A DNA stretch of 64,000 nt from Alteromonadales bacterium alter-6D02 (GTDB lineage Bacteria > Pseudomonadota > Gammaproteobacteria > Enterobacterales > Psychrobiaceae), in NCBI GenBank assembly GCA_002835545.1, contig PIZK01000023.1:110801-174800 (forward strand), in the 5' to 3' direction. The translations under genes were made by a program, and so were the position numbers. How positions within the stretch are numbered: the first letter of the stretch is position 1; each line of letters begins with the position of its first letter. Of this stretch, positions 37,567 to 48,676 are shown one piece after another. The notes below the pieces were generated by a model that was not told where the DNA came from, made no database searches, and saw nothing but the letters and a program-made list of their open reading frames with translations.

Positions 37567-38577
37567 TTAGCGAGATAGTACGATCTCTTTGATCAATTCT
37601 GGGCCTTTGTAGATAAAGCCAGTATAAACCTGAACCAACGAAGCGCCTGCATCAAACTTTTGTTGTGCTTGTGCTGCTGAGTCAATACCACCGACACCGA
37701 TAATTGGGCATTGCCCTTTTAGTTCATCGTTGAGCAATTGAACCACTTGTGTAGATTTTTGTGCGACAGGGCGTCCACTTAACCCACCAGCCTGACTACC
37801 ATAAGTTGAGTTTTCAACACCTTCGCGCGACAATGTCGTATTAGTAGCAATTACACCTTCCATTTTATGGCGTAATAAACTATCACTGATCTGAACAACT
37901 TCTTCAGCAGTCAAGTCCGGCGCAATTTTTAATAACACTGGTACATGCTTTTGATGGATTTTGGCTAATGCGGCTTGCTTTTCTTTTAACGAACCCAGTA
38001 GGTCGTCTAACGCTTCTCCATATTGCAGTGATCGCAGGCCCGGGGTGTTTGGAGAAGAAATGTTAACCGTGATGTATGAAGCGTGCTGATAAACTTTATC
38101 CATACATAATAAGTAATCGTCTTTACCCTGCTCTACTGGCGTATCAAAGTTTTTACCAATGTTAATACCCAAAATACCATTAGACTGACGGTTTTTCACT
38201 TGCTCAACTAAGTAATCAACGCCCTTGTTATTAAAACCCATACGATTAATGATCGCTTGCTCTTCTTTCAAACGGAAAATTCGTGGTTTCTCATTACCTG
38301 GTTGTGCGCGAGGTGTAATCGTGCCTACTTCGACAAAACCAAAGCCCATCGCATCGAATGCATCCACACACTCGCCATTTTTATCTAACCCCGCAGCAAG
38401 ACCCACAGGGTTTTTAAAATCAATCCCAAAAACATTCACAGGTTTATTGATCAGTTGTTGCTTATACGCACAAGCTAATGGTGTGTTTGCTGACTTTTTC
38501 AAAAATGAGATCGCCATTTCATGTGCGCGTTCGGCATCAAGTTGAAACATTAATTTTTGTGACAATGAAAAAAACAT
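37567..38577 (-). CDS. pyrD: Dihydroorotate dehydrogenase (quinone), class 2
   Basis: 336 residues, the same as E. coli PyrD, from the ATG at 38577, which has GGAG upstream. A longer frame from 38661 would begin inside the preceding terminator and is rejected. A membrane-associating amphipathic N-terminus ([10 protein letters not shown]) is followed by [11 protein letters not shown] (FMN site), [10 protein letters not shown] with the catalytic Ser, and I-G-V-G-G-I. It oxidises dihydroorotate with quinone in de novo pyrimidine synthesis. The leader holds an unusual repeat structure (38601-38632). Confidence 0.96.
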   Translation of the reverse strand: MFFSLSQKLMFQLDAERAHEMAISFLKKSANTPLACAYKQQLINKPVNVFGIDFKNPVGLAAGLDKNGECVDAFDAMGFGFVEVGTITPRAQPGNEKPRIFRLKEEQAIINRMGFNNKGVDYLVEQVKNRQSNGILGINIGKNFDTPVEQGKDDYLLCMDKVYQHASYITVNISSPNTPGLRSLQYGEALDDLLGSLKEKQAALAKIHQKHVPVLLKIAPDLTAEEVVQISDSLLRHKMEGVIATNTTLSREGVENSTYGSQAGGLSGRPVAQKSTQVVQLLNDELKGQCPIIGVGGIDSAAQAQQKFDAGASLVQVYTGFIYKGPELIKEIVLSR

Positions 38578-38600
38578 TAGCTCTCCAAGCAATAAACAAT

Positions 38601-38632
38601 GATAAATGACGGTCATAACACGGTCATTTATC
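38601..38632 (-). promoter_or_regulatory. pyrD leader/operator: perfect inverted repeat plus direct repeat
   Basis: GATAAATGAC (38601-38610) and GTCATTTATC (38623-38632) are perfect inverted repeats. Inside, ACGGTCAT occurs twice (38609-38616 and 38620-38627) with an 11-bp period, one helical turn. On the minus strand a possible -10, TATTAT (38640-38635), and -35, TTGACC (38661-38656, spacing 15), would put the start of transcription inside the element. It could be an operator or an RNA hairpin in the leader. Confidence 0.5.
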
Positions 38633-38649
38633 AAATAATAGGTAAAAAA

Positions 38650-38671
38650 AACCCCGGTCAATGCCGGGGTT
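38650..38671 (-). terminator. Intrinsic terminator of NAD-glutamate dehydrogenase
   Basis: AACCCCGG (38650-38657) with CCGGGGTT (38664-38671) makes a GC-rich stem, followed on the minus strand by seven T. It ends about 20 bp after the gene's stop codon. Confidence 0.9.
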
Positions 38672-38687
38672 CTTTCAGGCGCGGCTA

Positions 38688-41600
38688 TTATACAGCTAAA
38701 GTCGCGTGATGGCTCAATAAATTTAACTCTCGTAATGCAACAGAGAATTTAGCAAACTCATGAGTTTTAGTCGCTTTAAAGTCAGTTAACATATGTACCC
38801 AGCGATTAAGCAGCTTTTCGTTATCATTAACCCACTTTTCAACAATCACATCAGCCGTACATTCCGATGTACAACCTTTAAGTACTGTTGAAGTCAAGAT
38901 ACGTTGTTGCCAATCCAATTCTTCACGGAACGACGCACGGGCTAATGCTTGCCAGTGGTTTGCAACTGGCTGAGCTGAAATCTGATCCAAGAACCAATGT
39001 AACTCAACTTGAGCCCCTAACTTGAAGTAAGTTTCAGCCACTAAGCATAAATCTTTACCAGACTCTTCAGCAACTTGTGCGATATCCATTGCAGAGAACA
39101 TTGTTGATGCTTTACCAACCATGTCTGCAATGTGTTGAGGTACACCTTTAGCTACCAAATCATCGATTTCAGCTTTGATGCTCTGTGCGTCTTCATCTTC
39201 TAAGAAGTCAAACATGGTCGAGTCAATGCGATCAAACTTTGGCTTGTAGAATGCAATTGTCTCTTCAATGCTCATACTAACGTCACGGTTACGTAAGAAC
39301 CAACGAGTCACTCGTCGCACACTACGGCGTGTTTGATAAAGCATTTCCGTTTGAATGTCAGCAGATAACTTATTATTTAACTCATCAACTTCATTAAATA
39401 ACGTTTCAAGACCAAAGACTTCACTCGCAATTGAATAACAATGTGCAATTTCATCAACCGTTGCACCAGTTTCATCGGTCATACGGTGAACAAAGTTCAG
39501 GCCCATATCATCAACTAGACGATTAGCCAATTGGGTTGCGATGATTTCTGAACGAAGTGGATGGTTTTCCATATCAGCTGCATACCGCTCTTGCAATACC
39601 TTAGGGAATGCAGACACTAATAAACGGCTGTGGTAACTATTGTTAGTGATCTCATCAATCACTAATTGCTCTTTAAGCACCATTTTTCCATAAGCCAGTA
39701 ATACCGCTAACTCAGGACGAGTAAAACCATTGCCTTGAACCTGACGCTCAGCCAATTCTTCATCTGACGGTAAGTATTCCAATGCTCGATCAAGGCTGCC
39801 ACTCTTTTCAAGCCCATGCATGAAACGAATCTGCTCTTTAAGCATTTTCACGCCGCCATGACGACTGATTGACAGAGATTGAGTTTGACGGTTGTGATTA
39901 TCGATTACAATATCACCTACTTCATCCGTCATTGAGTAAAGCAATTCATTACGTTGTTTAACAGTTAAGTCACCGTTAGCCACTAAGCTATTAAGGAGAA
40001 TCTTAATATTAACTTCGTTATCAGAACAATCTACCCCACCAACGTTATCAATAAAGTCAGTATTCATACGGCCGCCGTTTGCAGCATATTCAATACGACC
40101 TAACTGAGTACAACCTAAGTTGCCGCCCTCACCGATAATTTTAGCGCGCATCTCGCTACCGTTAATACGTAGAGAGTCATTTGCACGATCGCCAACATCA
40201 GCGTCGGTTTCACTTTGACCTTTAAGGTAAGTACCGATGCCACCGTTCCAGAATAAATCAACTTTCATCATTAAGATGGCCTTGATTAATTCAGTAGGTG
40301 TCATTGACGCTTTCTTAACACCCAACATTTTCTTAATTTCAGGGGTTAAGCTAATAGATTTAGCACTACGCGAGAAGATGCCACCGCCTTGTGAAATAAG
40401 GTCGCGGTTATAATCATCCCACGACGAGCGTGGAAGGTTAAACAAGCGGTCACGCTCTACCCAGCTCGTTGCTGAATCAGGCGTTGGGTCAATAAAGATA
40501 TGCAAGTGGTTAAATGCCGCCTGTAGACAGGTATGCTTTGACAATAACATACCATTACCAAATACATCGCCCGCCATATCACCAACAGCAATACAGGTAA
40601 AATCACTATTTTGACAATCTACGCCAATTTCACGGAAGTGACGTTTAACAGATTCCCAACCACCACGAGCCGTAATACCCATTTTCTTATGGTCATAACC
40701 AACACTACCACCTGAAGCGAACGCATCGCCCATCCAGAAGTTGTACTCATCAGAAATACCGTTAGCAATGTCAGAGAACGTTGCCGTCCCTTTATCTGCC
40801 GCAACTACTAGGTATGGATCATCTTCATCATGACGAACAACAGCTGTTGGCGGCACTAACTCACCTTCAACAATATTATCAGTGATGTCTAGTAATGCGC
40901 GGATGAAGATCTTGTAACACTCTTGACCTTCAGTAAAGAATGCATCACGACCGCCAGTTGTTGGCAGTTGTTTACAGACAAAACCACCTTTTGCACCCAC
41001 AGGTACAATCACAGTGTTTTTAACCTGCTGTGCTTTTACAAGACCTAAAACTTCAGTACGGAAGTCTTCACGACGGTCAGACCAACGTAAACCACCACGA
41101 GCTACTTTACCACCACGAAGGTGGACACCTTCGACACGAGGTGAGTAAACAAAGATTTCAAACTTTGGTAATGGCAGCGGGATCTCAGGAATTTCTTCAG
41201 GGCGTATCTTAAATGAAATATAAGATTTATCGCTGCCGGTTTCACTTGGCTGATAGAAGTTCGTACGAATTGTTGCTAATACCATATCAAGGTAACGGCG
41301 AATGATACGGTCATCATCAAGGTTGGCCACTAAGTCTAAGCGATCAATGATCTGGCTTTGAACATTATCAAGCTTTTTCTGACTGAATTTGTTGTTAGGG
41401 TTAAACTTGAGTGTAAATAACTCAATAATTAACTTAGCAATCTCTGGGTAACGTGCCATTGTTTCTTCAATGTACGTTTGGTTAAACGTGCTACCGATCT
41501 GACGCATATATTTAGCATATGCACGTAAAACCGTAATGTCACGACCCGTTGCGCCAGAAGCTAATAGTAGACGGTTAAATCCATCATCCTCGAGTTCATT

Positions 41601-43535
41601 AGCCCATACTTGCGCAAATGCATTTTGGAAAGTATCTTGCACTTCATCGATGTTAAAATCATTATCACCGGTATGTAGCATTTGGAAGTCTAATACCCAT
41701 GCTGAATGACCTTCTTCAAGGATTAATTCATAAGGACGCTCACCAACAATACGTAAACCAAAGTTTTCAAGCATTGGTAGCACGTCTGACAGATGAAGTG
41801 GCTCATCAAGACTAAATAGTTTCAAACGAACCTGTTTACTGCCCTTCTTCTCTTCTTGTGGACGATAAAAGATCATACCCAGATTATTATCGTCATTTAG
41901 TGACTCTAATTTTGCAATATCAACAACTGCTAACCCCGGTAACACATCAGACTTATAGCTTTGACTAAACGCTTTATTATATTTGTTACTAAGCGCCTTC
42001 GCCGTCGACTCACCGTGATGGGCAATTAATGCATTTTCAAGTTTGTCTTCCCACGAACGTGCCGCTTCGATTAAGTCATTTTCAATTGCTTTCACGCTAA
42101 TTTCCGGTTTTTTGTTATCAGATAGCTGCACGATGTAATGAGTTCGCGCTAGACTAGACTCTGAGAAGAACGTAGTAAACTCAACGTCCTCTTTTGATTC
42201 AAAGTGACGTGCTAACACTTGTTGTGTTTTTTCACGTAACTGAGTGTTGTAACGTTCTTTACTAACATAAACAACGCATGAGAAGAAGCGCCCAAAGTTG
42301 TCTTCACGTACGATTAATTTTACAGCGTCACGTTCTTCAAGTTTCAAAACTGACAAACAAGTTGTTAGTAATTCTTTCTCAGAGGCTTGAATCAACTCAT
42401 CTCGCGGATACGTTTCAAGGAAATGTTGCATCGCCTTAAAATCGTGGCTGCCTGGGCTAAAGTTTGAAGAGTCTGTAATACGCGTTAACTTATCTCCTAA
42501 GTAAGGGATTTGAAATACGCTGTTGTTATAAATACTTGAGCTATATAAGCCAATGAAACGATCTTCACCAATAACTCGGCCATTTTCATCGAAGCGTTTG
42601 ATGCCAATGTAGTCAGTTTTTGTTGGACGGTGAACACGACAAATGCTGTTACTCTTTGTAAGAAGCATTAGTTTTTGTGACGTCGCTTCTCGACGAGCCC
42701 CATCTGTTAAGCTCGATAACAGTTTAGGTTCAGACTCTGATGAATTAACCATCATGCCCAAGCTTGACTCGACATCGGCTACTAACTCAACATCGCCAGC
42801 AACACCATTTAAATCATAAGAGCGATAGCCTAATAGCGTGAAGTTACCTTCAAAGATCCACTGTAAGAAGCTTAGTGCTTCATCACGCTCTATTTGAGGT
42901 CCCGGGAAATTTGCTTGTGGCAATTCACTAATGATTGTTTTAAGTTTAGCGCGCATCGGTTTCCAGTCGTGAACAGACAGGCTAACTTCTTCAAGCACTG
43001 ATACAAGTTCTTGTTTTACTTGATCCAATACTTCTTGTGATTCTAAATGATCGACTTCTAGCAAAAATACCGTCACATCTTCTGTTTGTTCGGTTTTATT
43101 TTTAAGACTTGCTAAGGAAGCTACATTACCTTTGTCGTCTCGGCTTACACTAATCGGGTAATGTAACGACAAATGGCTAGTAATACTCAGGCGTTTAAGG
43201 GCCATATTAACCGAGTCAACCAAAAACGGCATATCTTCATGCACAATCTCGATGATCGTTTTTGTCGGTTGCCAGCCATGGCGAGATAAAATTGGGTTGT
43301 ATACTTTGACGATTTGTTCATAAGGTTTACGTTCATTTAACGTCCCCCATAAACTCAGTGCTGCGCCGTATAAATCGCTGTCACTTCGTGTTGCAATATC
43401 TTCTTCGGAGATGTCGCCATAAATAATACTTGCAAAAGAATTAACCAGCGGGGCTAAATCTTCGCTTACATTATCGTTGATCATGTGTGCCACGTTTTCC
43501 AAAAGTACAGAGGAGTTTGCATCTTTTAATGCCAT
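38688..43535 (-). CDS. gdhB: NAD-specific glutamate dehydrogenase, large (180-kDa) class
   Basis: A 1615-residue cytosolic enzyme converting glutamate and NAD+ to 2-oxoglutarate, ammonia and NADH, usually catabolic. The long N-terminal part contains ACT-like regulatory regions ([13 protein letters not shown]). The central catalytic domain has [26 protein letters not shown] and [11 protein letters not shown]. The C-terminal helical domain is typical of the L-180 class. I chose the ATG at 43535 (M-A-L-K-D-A-N), with AGGAAACGAG upstream, over an in-frame ATG eight codons earlier. Monocistronic, with a strong terminator. Confidence 0.95.
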   Translation of the reverse strand: MALKDANSSVLLENVAHMINDNVSEDLAPLVNSFASIIYGDISEEDIATRSDSDLYGAALSLWGTLNERKPYEQIVKVYNPILSRHGWQPTKTIIEIVHEDMPFLVDSVNMALKRLSITSHLSLHYPISVSRDDKGNVASLASLKNKTEQTEDVTVFLLEVDHLESQEVLDQVKQELVSVLEEVSLSVHDWKPMRAKLKTIISELPQANFPGPQIERDEALSFLQWIFEGNFTLLGYRSYDLNGVAGDVELVADVESSLGMMVNSSESEPKLLSSLTDGARREATSQKLMLLTKSNSICRVHRPTKTDYIGIKRFDENGRVIGEDRFIGLYSSSIYNNSVFQIPYLGDKLTRITDSSNFSPGSHDFKAMQHFLETYPRDELIQASEKELLTTCLSVLKLEERDAVKLIVREDNFGRFFSCVVYVSKERYNTQLREKTQQVLARHFESKEDVEFTTFFSESSLARTHYIVQLSDNKKPEISVKAIENDLIEAARSWEDKLENALIAHHGESTAKALSNKYNKAFSQSYKSDVLPGLAVVDIAKLESLNDDNNLGMIFYRPQEEKKGSKQVRLKLFSLDEPLHLSDVLPMLENFGLRIVGERPYELILEEGHSAWVLDFQMLHTGDNDFNIDEVQDTFQNAFAQVWANELEDDGFNRLLLASGATGRDITVLRAYAKYMRQIGSTFNQTYIEETMARYPEIAKLIIELFTLKFNPNNKFSQKKLDNVQSQIIDRLDLVANLDDDRIIRRYLDMVLATIRTNFYQPSETGSDKSYISFKIRPEEIPEIPLPLPKFEIFVYSPRVEGVHLRGGKVARGGLRWSDRREDFRTEVLGLVKAQQVKNTVIVPVGAKGGFVCKQLPTTGGRDAFFTEGQECYKIFIRALLDITDNIVEGELVPPTAVVRHDEDDPYLVVAADKGTATFSDIANGISDEYNFWMGDAFASGGSVGYDHKKMGITARGGWESVKRHFREIGVDCQNSDFTCIAVGDMAGDVFGNGMLLSKHTCLQAAFNHLHIFIDPTPDSATSWVERDRLFNLPRSSWDDYNRDLISQGGGIFSRSAKSISLTPEIKKMLGVKKASMTPTELIKAILMMKVDLFWNGGIGTYLKGQSETDADVGDRANDSLRINGSEMRAKIIGEGGNLGCTQLGRIEYAANGGRMNTDFIDNVGGVDCSDNEVNIKILLNSLVANGDLTVKQRNELLYSMTDEVGDIVIDNHNRQTQSLSISRHGGVKMLKEQIRFMHGLEKSGSLDRALEYLPSDEELAERQVQGNGFTRPELAVLLAYGKMVLKEQLVIDEITNNSYHSRLLVSAFPKVLQERYAADMENHPLRSEIIATQLANRLVDDMGLNFVHRMTDETGATVDEIAHCYSIASEVFGLETLFNEVDELNNKLSADIQTEMLYQTRRSVRRVTRWFLRNRDVSMSIEETIAFYKPKFDRIDSTMFDFLEDEDAQSIKAEIDDLVAKGVPQHIADMVGKASTMFSAMDIAQVAEESGKDLCLVAETYFKLGAQVELHWFLDQISAQPVANHWQALARASFREELDWQQRILTSTVLKGCTSECTADVIVEKWVNDNEKLLNRWVHMLTDFKATKTHEFAKFSVALRELNLLSHHATLAV

Positions 43536-43559
43536 AGTCTCGTTTCCTAGGTTAACCAT

Positions 43560-43828
43560 TGATAGGTTTATTGTTGTCTCTGAACTAATACTAAAATTTT
43601 TGACCCTGGTGAAATTCGGTTAAAAATAAAACACTTCGGCTCGAAAGTTATCAGTATTGTAGCCATGCATCCTGCACTGGCCCGTTTTTTATTTTAATAG
43701 CCTTTAGTCTATTATTAAAACCAGATAATTTCGAGAAATAATTTCGATAAAAGCACATGTAAAACCAGTTAATTAGCGGCGTCTGTAATTTCAATCAACT
43801 TTTTTGAATGGTTATGCAAGCCATAAAA
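43560..43828. other. Intergenic region between gdhB and the RND operon end
   Basis: No gene seen. The left half should contain the gdhB promoter; the right end holds the operon terminator at 43829-43853. Confidence 0.4.
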
Positions 43829-43853
43829 AAAGAGGCTATTAAATAGCCTCTTT
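43829..43853 (-). terminator. Intrinsic terminator of the DUF1302-RND operon
   Basis: AAAGAGGCTAT (43829-43839) and ATAGCCTCTTT (43843-43853) form an 11-bp stem with a 3-nt loop, followed on the minus strand by more T residues. It lies 31 bp after the RND gene stop. Confidence 0.9.
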
Positions 43854-43883
43854 AAATCATTTTGGTTATATTTAATTAACCTT

Positions 43884-46187
43884 TTATTTACCTTGCTTAT
43901 ACCACAATAAATTCGCTAACGCTGGTAGCACTATAATCGCACCTAGCATGTTAACTAAGAACATAAAGGTGAGTAAAATTCCCATATCCATCTGGAATTT
44001 AAGCGCAGAGAAGAACCAAGTACTCACACCAATGGCAAGCGTCACACCAGTGAAAATAACCGCGGTTCCACGCTCTTTTAGAGCAGCTAAATAAGCTTGT
44101 TGTACCGTATGGCCTTGATTAAGGTATAACGACATCGTTGCTAAGATATAAATGCCATAATCGACACCAATACCGACCCCTAATGCTATAACAGGTAATG
44201 TCGAAACCGTGAGACCAATATTTAAGTACGTCATTAAGGCTTGCGCCAATGTAGATACAATAAATAGAGGAATAACAACAGACAAAGTCGCTTTAACGGA
44301 TCTAAAACTAATTAAACAGAGTAAGATAACCGCACCATAGACATAGATCAGCATCGGCGTTTGCGCAGCCTCGACCGCTTCGTTTGTCGCTGCCATAACA
44401 CCTACAGGTCCAGAGGCTAATTTAAACGCGACTTTATCTGTCGACAGTAATTGAGATTGTTGTTTAACTTCAGCAACCACACGTTCAATTGTTTCAGCCT
44501 TATGATCGCTCATAAACAAATAAACAGGCATCACACTACAGTTGGTATTTAACAGACCACTTGTCGTTGGAATTTGTGACACTGATTGAACCAGTGTTGC
44601 TTGAGTTCGTGCCAGTACACGCCACTTCGGGTTACCTTCATTAAAACCACCGTTAACCGTTTGCACAACACTGGCAAGGCTGATCGTCGATTGTACCCCT
44701 TCGACATTATTTAAACGCCATTGAAACTTGTCAATTAGAGCTAAAGTGTCATAGTCCGTACAAGAGTCTGCACCTGCTTCAACAATCACTGACATCACAT
44801 CAGTAGTAATTGAGAAACGCTCAGTAATCAATGCCGTATCCTGATTATAACGAGACCATTCATGAAGAGCAGCTGCCCCTGAGTCTAAGTCACCAATCTT
44901 AATTTTTTGTGACTGAATATGACCAAAGGCAAACAGGCCTGTAGCAATAATGACAACAACGATAGCCACTTTTCGACTAGCAAACAACGCTAACGTTGAC
45001 CAGATCCCTGCCAGCTTATCTTCACTGTCTCTTGGTGAGATCTTGATATTACAATAGGAAATGATCACTGGTAACAGAACGAGGTTAGTTAAGATGATCA
45101 CACCCACACCAAGGCTCGCTGAGATTGCAAGCTCACGAATAATGCCAATATCAATCGAAAGCAAGGTGATAAAACCGATGGTGTCAGATAACAGGGCGAT
45201 ACCGCCAGGTATAAGTAAGGCGCGAAAAGTCACTGCTGCCGAGTCTTTGACCGATAAACCGCCACTGAGTTTTTGCTTAACGCCGTTAATAACCTGAACA
45301 CTGTGACTAACCGCAACCGCGAATACTAAAAACGGGACTAGAATCGACATAGGGTCAAGTCCAAAACCCATTACCGTTAAGAGGCCCATTTGCCATACAA
45401 CCGCCATTAAAGAACAAGCTAATGGCAAAATAGTTAAGATAAGCGAGCGTGAAAACAACAACACCATAATGGCTGTAAAAGCGATAGCTAGTAAGAAGAA
45501 CTGCACCACCCCTTTGGCACCATCAGCAACATCACCAGCCATTTTTGCAAAACCAATAATGTGAATGTCGATATGCTCGTTAACAAATTGACCTCGAACT
45601 TGTTCTTCAAGTTGCTCAGCAAATGCTAACGTATCTAATGGCTCCCCCGTGTCAGGGTTAAAGTCCATGAGTCGCGCAGTCACCATAGCTGCAGAGTAAT
45701 CGTTTGCGACTAAGCGACCAACAATCCCTGCTTTCTCCACGTTTCCACGCACAATATTTAAACCAACTCCATCACTGACAAAGTCTGCAGGAATAACGGG
45801 GCCGCCGGCAAAGCCATCTTCAACAACTTCAGTAAAACGTGTAGAAGGAGAGTAAAGCGAGGTTACCGAGGTTCTATCAACACCGGGAATAAAATACAGT
45901 TGATCGTGAACACTCTTTAAGCCGTCAAAAAACTGTGGGGTGAAAATGTCCCCCTGCTTCGCACGGACCGCAACCATGATACTGTTTGCCCCACCAAAGT
46001 CTTTGGCATGTTTGGTATAGGTTTGCATGTATTCATGTTGTAAAGGAATATTTTTACTAAAAGCGGCATCCATTTTTAATTGCGTGGCTTGATAAAGTAA
46101 CGTTGCCGTCACAATGGCAAAAACCGCAATTACAAATGCACGTTGGCGGAAAATAAATAACTCAATTTTATCTACAATATTATTCAT
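43884..46187 (-). CDS. MMPL/RND-superfamily exporter
   Basis: A 767-residue inner-membrane protein with the two-fold RND layout: TM1 (about 17-33), a periplasmic loop to about 225, five helices (about 226-385), TM7 (about 405-425), a second loop, then five helices (about 610-765). D-P-M-S-I-L-V-P-F-L-V-F-A-V-A-V-S-H-S-V and G-V-G-V-D-Y-G-I-Y-I-L are the paired sterol-sensing/RND helix motifs, the second with the charged residue expected for proton coupling. It is of the single-protein HpnN/MmpL type rather than AcrB. It is the last gene of the DUF1302-DUF1329-YCF48 operon, 6 bp after the YCF48 gene. Export or retrograde movement of a hydrophobic molecule is inferred. Confidence 0.85.
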   Translation of the reverse strand: MNNIVDKIELFIFRQRAFVIAVFAIVTATLLYQATQLKMDAAFSKNIPLQHEYMQTYTKHAKDFGGANSIMVAVRAKQGDIFTPQFFDGLKSVHDQLYFIPGVDRTSVTSLYSPSTRFTEVVEDGFAGGPVIPADFVSDGVGLNIVRGNVEKAGIVGRLVANDYSAAMVTARLMDFNPDTGEPLDTLAFAEQLEEQVRGQFVNEHIDIHIIGFAKMAGDVADGAKGVVQFFLLAIAFTAIMVLLFSRSLILTILPLACSLMAVVWQMGLLTVMGFGLDPMSILVPFLVFAVAVSHSVQVINGVKQKLSGGLSVKDSAAVTFRALLIPGGIALLSDTIGFITLLSIDIGIIRELAISASLGVGVIILTNLVLLPVIISYCNIKISPRDSEDKLAGIWSTLALFASRKVAIVVVIIATGLFAFGHIQSQKIKIGDLDSGAAALHEWSRYNQDTALITERFSITTDVMSVIVEAGADSCTDYDTLALIDKFQWRLNNVEGVQSTISLASVVQTVNGGFNEGNPKWRVLARTQATLVQSVSQIPTTSGLLNTNCSVMPVYLFMSDHKAETIERVVAEVKQQSQLLSTDKVAFKLASGPVGVMAATNEAVEAAQTPMLIYVYGAVILLCLISFRSVKATLSVVIPLFIVSTLAQALMTYLNIGLTVSTLPVIALGVGIGVDYGIYILATMSLYLNQGHTVQQAYLAALKERGTAVIFTGVTLAIGVSTWFFSALKFQMDMGILLTFMFLVNMLGAIIVLPALANLLWYKQGK

Positions 46188-46193
46188 AACACC

Positions 46194-47231
46194 CTACCGG
46201 TTTACCTCGAGTAAACTAATTCCCTTACTGCCAACGAACCATGTTTGTTCAGCCAGTTCAGCAAGGTCAACAATATCTTGTCCTTTATAAAGACCAATCT
46301 GATAAAATGTTTGCCCATCATCATCTGACGATAAAATAATGCCATTATTCAGCGCTAAAACAATAGTGTGGTCTTTAAGCTGTTTAATCTGGTTAACACT
46401 AAAATTGTTAGGTAAAGTGATTCGTTGCCATGTTGTCGATTCAGGCGCTAAACGAAACAAGTTACCGCGCAAACCAGCGACAAGTAACGTTTGTTTATTG
46501 GTTTCGATTGCACTGAAAAAAGACCCCTCATAAATATCGTCTTGGCGCTGCCAAGTTTTACCTTGATCACTTGATGTAGCAATCAACCCTAACTCACCCA
46601 CTAGTAACAGACGATCCCCAGAGATTGCAGTAATTCGATTAAAGTGTGGCAAGATTGATGCGATTTCAAACTGATAGTCTTCTTCACTATCAGCACGAAC
46701 CTCTTCCAAATACTCAATATCTTCAGCAGGTAACAACGAGCCTAAAAACTGGTTAGTCCAAGTCTCCCCGCCATCAGCAGTCACCGAGAACAAACCATAA
46801 GCACCAACCACAAACCCGTTAAGCTCGTCAGTGAAATAAACATCCAACAAGGGTTTATCCAATTCTGGTAACTGTTGTTTTAACGTCCACGTTTGACCAC
46901 CATCAGTAGTTTTTAAAATAGTCGCATCATGGCCTACTGCCCAGCCCAACAACGGATTATGAAAATAAACATTGGTGAGCAGTGCCTCTGTTGGGACTGC
47001 AACTTGCTGCCACATTTCGTTGGCACCAATTAAGATTTGACCTCGGCTGCCCACTGCAACTAACGACTTACCGGTATTAACTAGCGCCATCATCGGTGCT
47101 TTACTAGCTAAGGGAGCCATGTAAGCTTTGTTGGCAGAAATTAACGGCTGACTACTTCCCGCTAACGCCGCACTGGACACAGAGCATAGCGAAAGCACTG
47201 TGTAAATGAGTAACAACTTTGTCTTAAACAA
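46194..47231 (-). CDS. YCF48/BNR-repeat periplasmic protein
   Basis: 345 residues with a signal peptide (about 1-24, S-A-A-L-A-G). Repeated S/T-x-D-x-G-x-T-W elements (T-T-D-G-G-Q-T-W, T-A-D-G-G-E-T-W, S-S-D-Q-G-K-T-W, S-S-D-D-D-G-Q-T-F) mark a beta-propeller of the Ycf48/BNR type, often an assembly platform. The start is TTG at 47231 with GAGG 8 nt before it; no ATG is available before the signal peptide. It lies between DUF1329 and the RND exporter and probably bridges them, by inference. Confidence 0.82.
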   Translation of the reverse strand: MFKTKLLLIYTVLSLCSVSSAALAGSSQPLISANKAYMAPLASKAPMMALVNTGKSLVAVGSRGQILIGANEMWQQVAVPTEALLTNVYFHNPLLGWAVGHDATILKTTDGGQTWTLKQQLPELDKPLLDVYFTDELNGFVVGAYGLFSVTADGGETWTNQFLGSLLPAEDIEYLEEVRADSEEDYQFEIASILPHFNRITAISGDRLLLVGELGLIATSSDQGKTWQRQDDIYEGSFFSAIETNKQTLLVAGLRGNLFRLAPESTTWQRITLPNNFSVNQIKQLKDHTIVLALNNGIILSSDDDGQTFYQIGLYKGQDIVDLAELAEQTWFVGSKGISLLEVNR

Positions 47232-47252
47232 AATTTAATCCTCGGTAAAGTA

Positions 47253-47272
47253 AGGCCGGCAAATGCCGGCCT
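47253..47272 (-). repeat. GC-rich intercistronic hairpin inside the operon
   Basis: AGGCCGGC (47253-47260) and GCCGGCCT (47265-47272) form a perfect 8-bp stem with a 4-nt loop between the DUF1329 and YCF48 genes. There is no T-run. Such hairpins usually protect the upstream mRNA or cause partial termination, so the two outer genes may be expressed more than the two inner-membrane-side genes. Confidence 0.6.
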
Positions 47273-47302
47273 AAACTGAATTGTTAATCAAGTTATAATG
47301 AA

Positions 47303-48661
47303 CTATCTTCCGGCACGGCGTAGTGCTGAAGAAGTAAATTCTTTGTCTTTTAACTTCGCATCAAAATTATACATTTTACTGTGATTATCAAGCCCTTGAA
47401 CTAAATAGCGTCTTGCTTGTAAATCATGGAAGACTTCCAGCGTTGACCAAGATGCTGGTAACTCATAATAGTTTAGCTCATGCGCCATTGCGACACGGTA
47501 AAGTTCATCACGGTTATCATAGATATCCGCAATTGATACTTGCCAGTTATCTTCATCAATAAAGAACACACGCTTTTTGTAAGTATGACGCATCCCTTCT
47601 TTTAACGTTGCTTCAACTTGCCATACACGATGTTTTTCATAACGCACATATTCTTGGTTAATATGACCAGGCTTAATCAGATCGTCATAATCAAGACCTT
47701 TAGCATGTAATTTGTACGAGTTATAAGGGATCAAAACTTCTTTCTTACCAACTAGTTTCCAGTTATAACGTGATGGTGAGCCGTTATACATATCAAAGTC
47801 ATCGGTAGTACGCAGACCATCAGTAGCTGTTCCAGGGGCATCAAATGCAACGTTTGGCGCACGACGAACACGTCGCTGACCCGTATTATAGGTCCACGCT
47901 TTACGTGCTTCATCATCTTGATTTAACGTTTCATGGACCAATAAAGAAGTGCCTGCTAATCGAGCTGGTTGAGTGATGATCTGTTTATATTTAAAGATAA
48001 CATTATCTTTTGTTAACTTTTCTGCCGTCATACCTTCTTCAGTATATTTGAAGTGAATGCTGTTCTTCATTTCCATCAACGTATAATCACCAGACGCTGT
48101 TGGTGCTGCTTGAGAGGCTGTAATATTAGCGCTCACACCACGGTAGCGTGTAATGTGATTCCAAATAACTTCTAACCCGCTTTTTGGAATTGGAAATGGG
48201 ATACCCATCACCGCGTTTGCGATGCCGTTACCACCCAACACTAACTCAGCTTTCGTTGCATTTTCAGCAATAGCTGTGTACACATGAGAAGGCAATGATG
48301 CGCTTCGACGTGTCGGATAAACATTCATTTTGAATGTATCAGGGTATGTTTCAAATAGCTTCACTTGGCCTGGCGTTAAGTTATCTTTGTATTGAGCGAC
48401 ATTGTCTTTAGTGATGGTATAAAGCACTTGATCATCACTAAAAGGATCTAGGTGGTGTTGGCCTTTTTTAAAGCCAGCCACTGGACCTGTAATCCCGCCC
48501 GTCCATGCAGGAATAGAACCGTCAGCGTTTGCGCCACGTTCAGCACCCACTGGGGTGAGTTCTTTAGTTAGTTTCGCAGCTTCTTCTGGTGACACAGCGG
48601 CCATCGCGCCCTGCGTAGCAAAAGCTAAAGACAACGCTGAAATAAGGGTTAATTTTTTCAT
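47303..48661 (-). CDS. DUF1329 periplasmic protein (LolB-like fold family)
   Basis: 452 residues with a signal peptide (M-K-K-L-T-L-I-S-A-L-S-L-A-F-A-T, cut after A-M-A). The conserved start A-A-K-L-T-K-E-L-T-P-V-G-A-E-R-G-A-N-A-D-G and T-G-Q-R-R-V-R-R-A-P segments are typical of DUF1329. The family is believed to bind lipid-like ligands in the periplasm. The ATG at 48661 is preferred to a GTG four codons upstream. It begins 15 bp after the DUF1302 gene stop, so the pair is co-transcribed. Confidence 0.85.
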   Translation of the reverse strand: MKKLTLISALSLAFATQGAMAAVSPEEAAKLTKELTPVGAERGANADGSIPAWTGGITGPVAGFKKGQHHLDPFSDDQVLYTITKDNVAQYKDNLTPGQVKLFETYPDTFKMNVYPTRRSASLPSHVYTAIAENATKAELVLGGNGIANAVMGIPFPIPKSGLEVIWNHITRYRGVSANITASQAAPTASGDYTLMEMKNSIHFKYTEEGMTAEKLTKDNVIFKYKQIITQPARLAGTSLLVHETLNQDDEARKAWTYNTGQRRVRRAPNVAFDAPGTATDGLRTTDDFDMYNGSPSRYNWKLVGKKEVLIPYNSYKLHAKGLDYDDLIKPGHINQEYVRYEKHRVWQVEATLKEGMRHTYKKRVFFIDEDNWQVSIADIYDNRDELYRVAMAHELNYYELPASWSTLEVFHDLQARRYLVQGLDNHSKMYNFDAKLKDKEFTSSALRRAGR

Positions 48662-48676
48662 ATTGTTATGCACCCG

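Noticed and set aside
38578..38661. 28-residue N-terminal extension of PyrD
   Set aside because: It would begin within the gdhB terminator and translate the leader repeat; E. coli-length PyrD starts at 38577.
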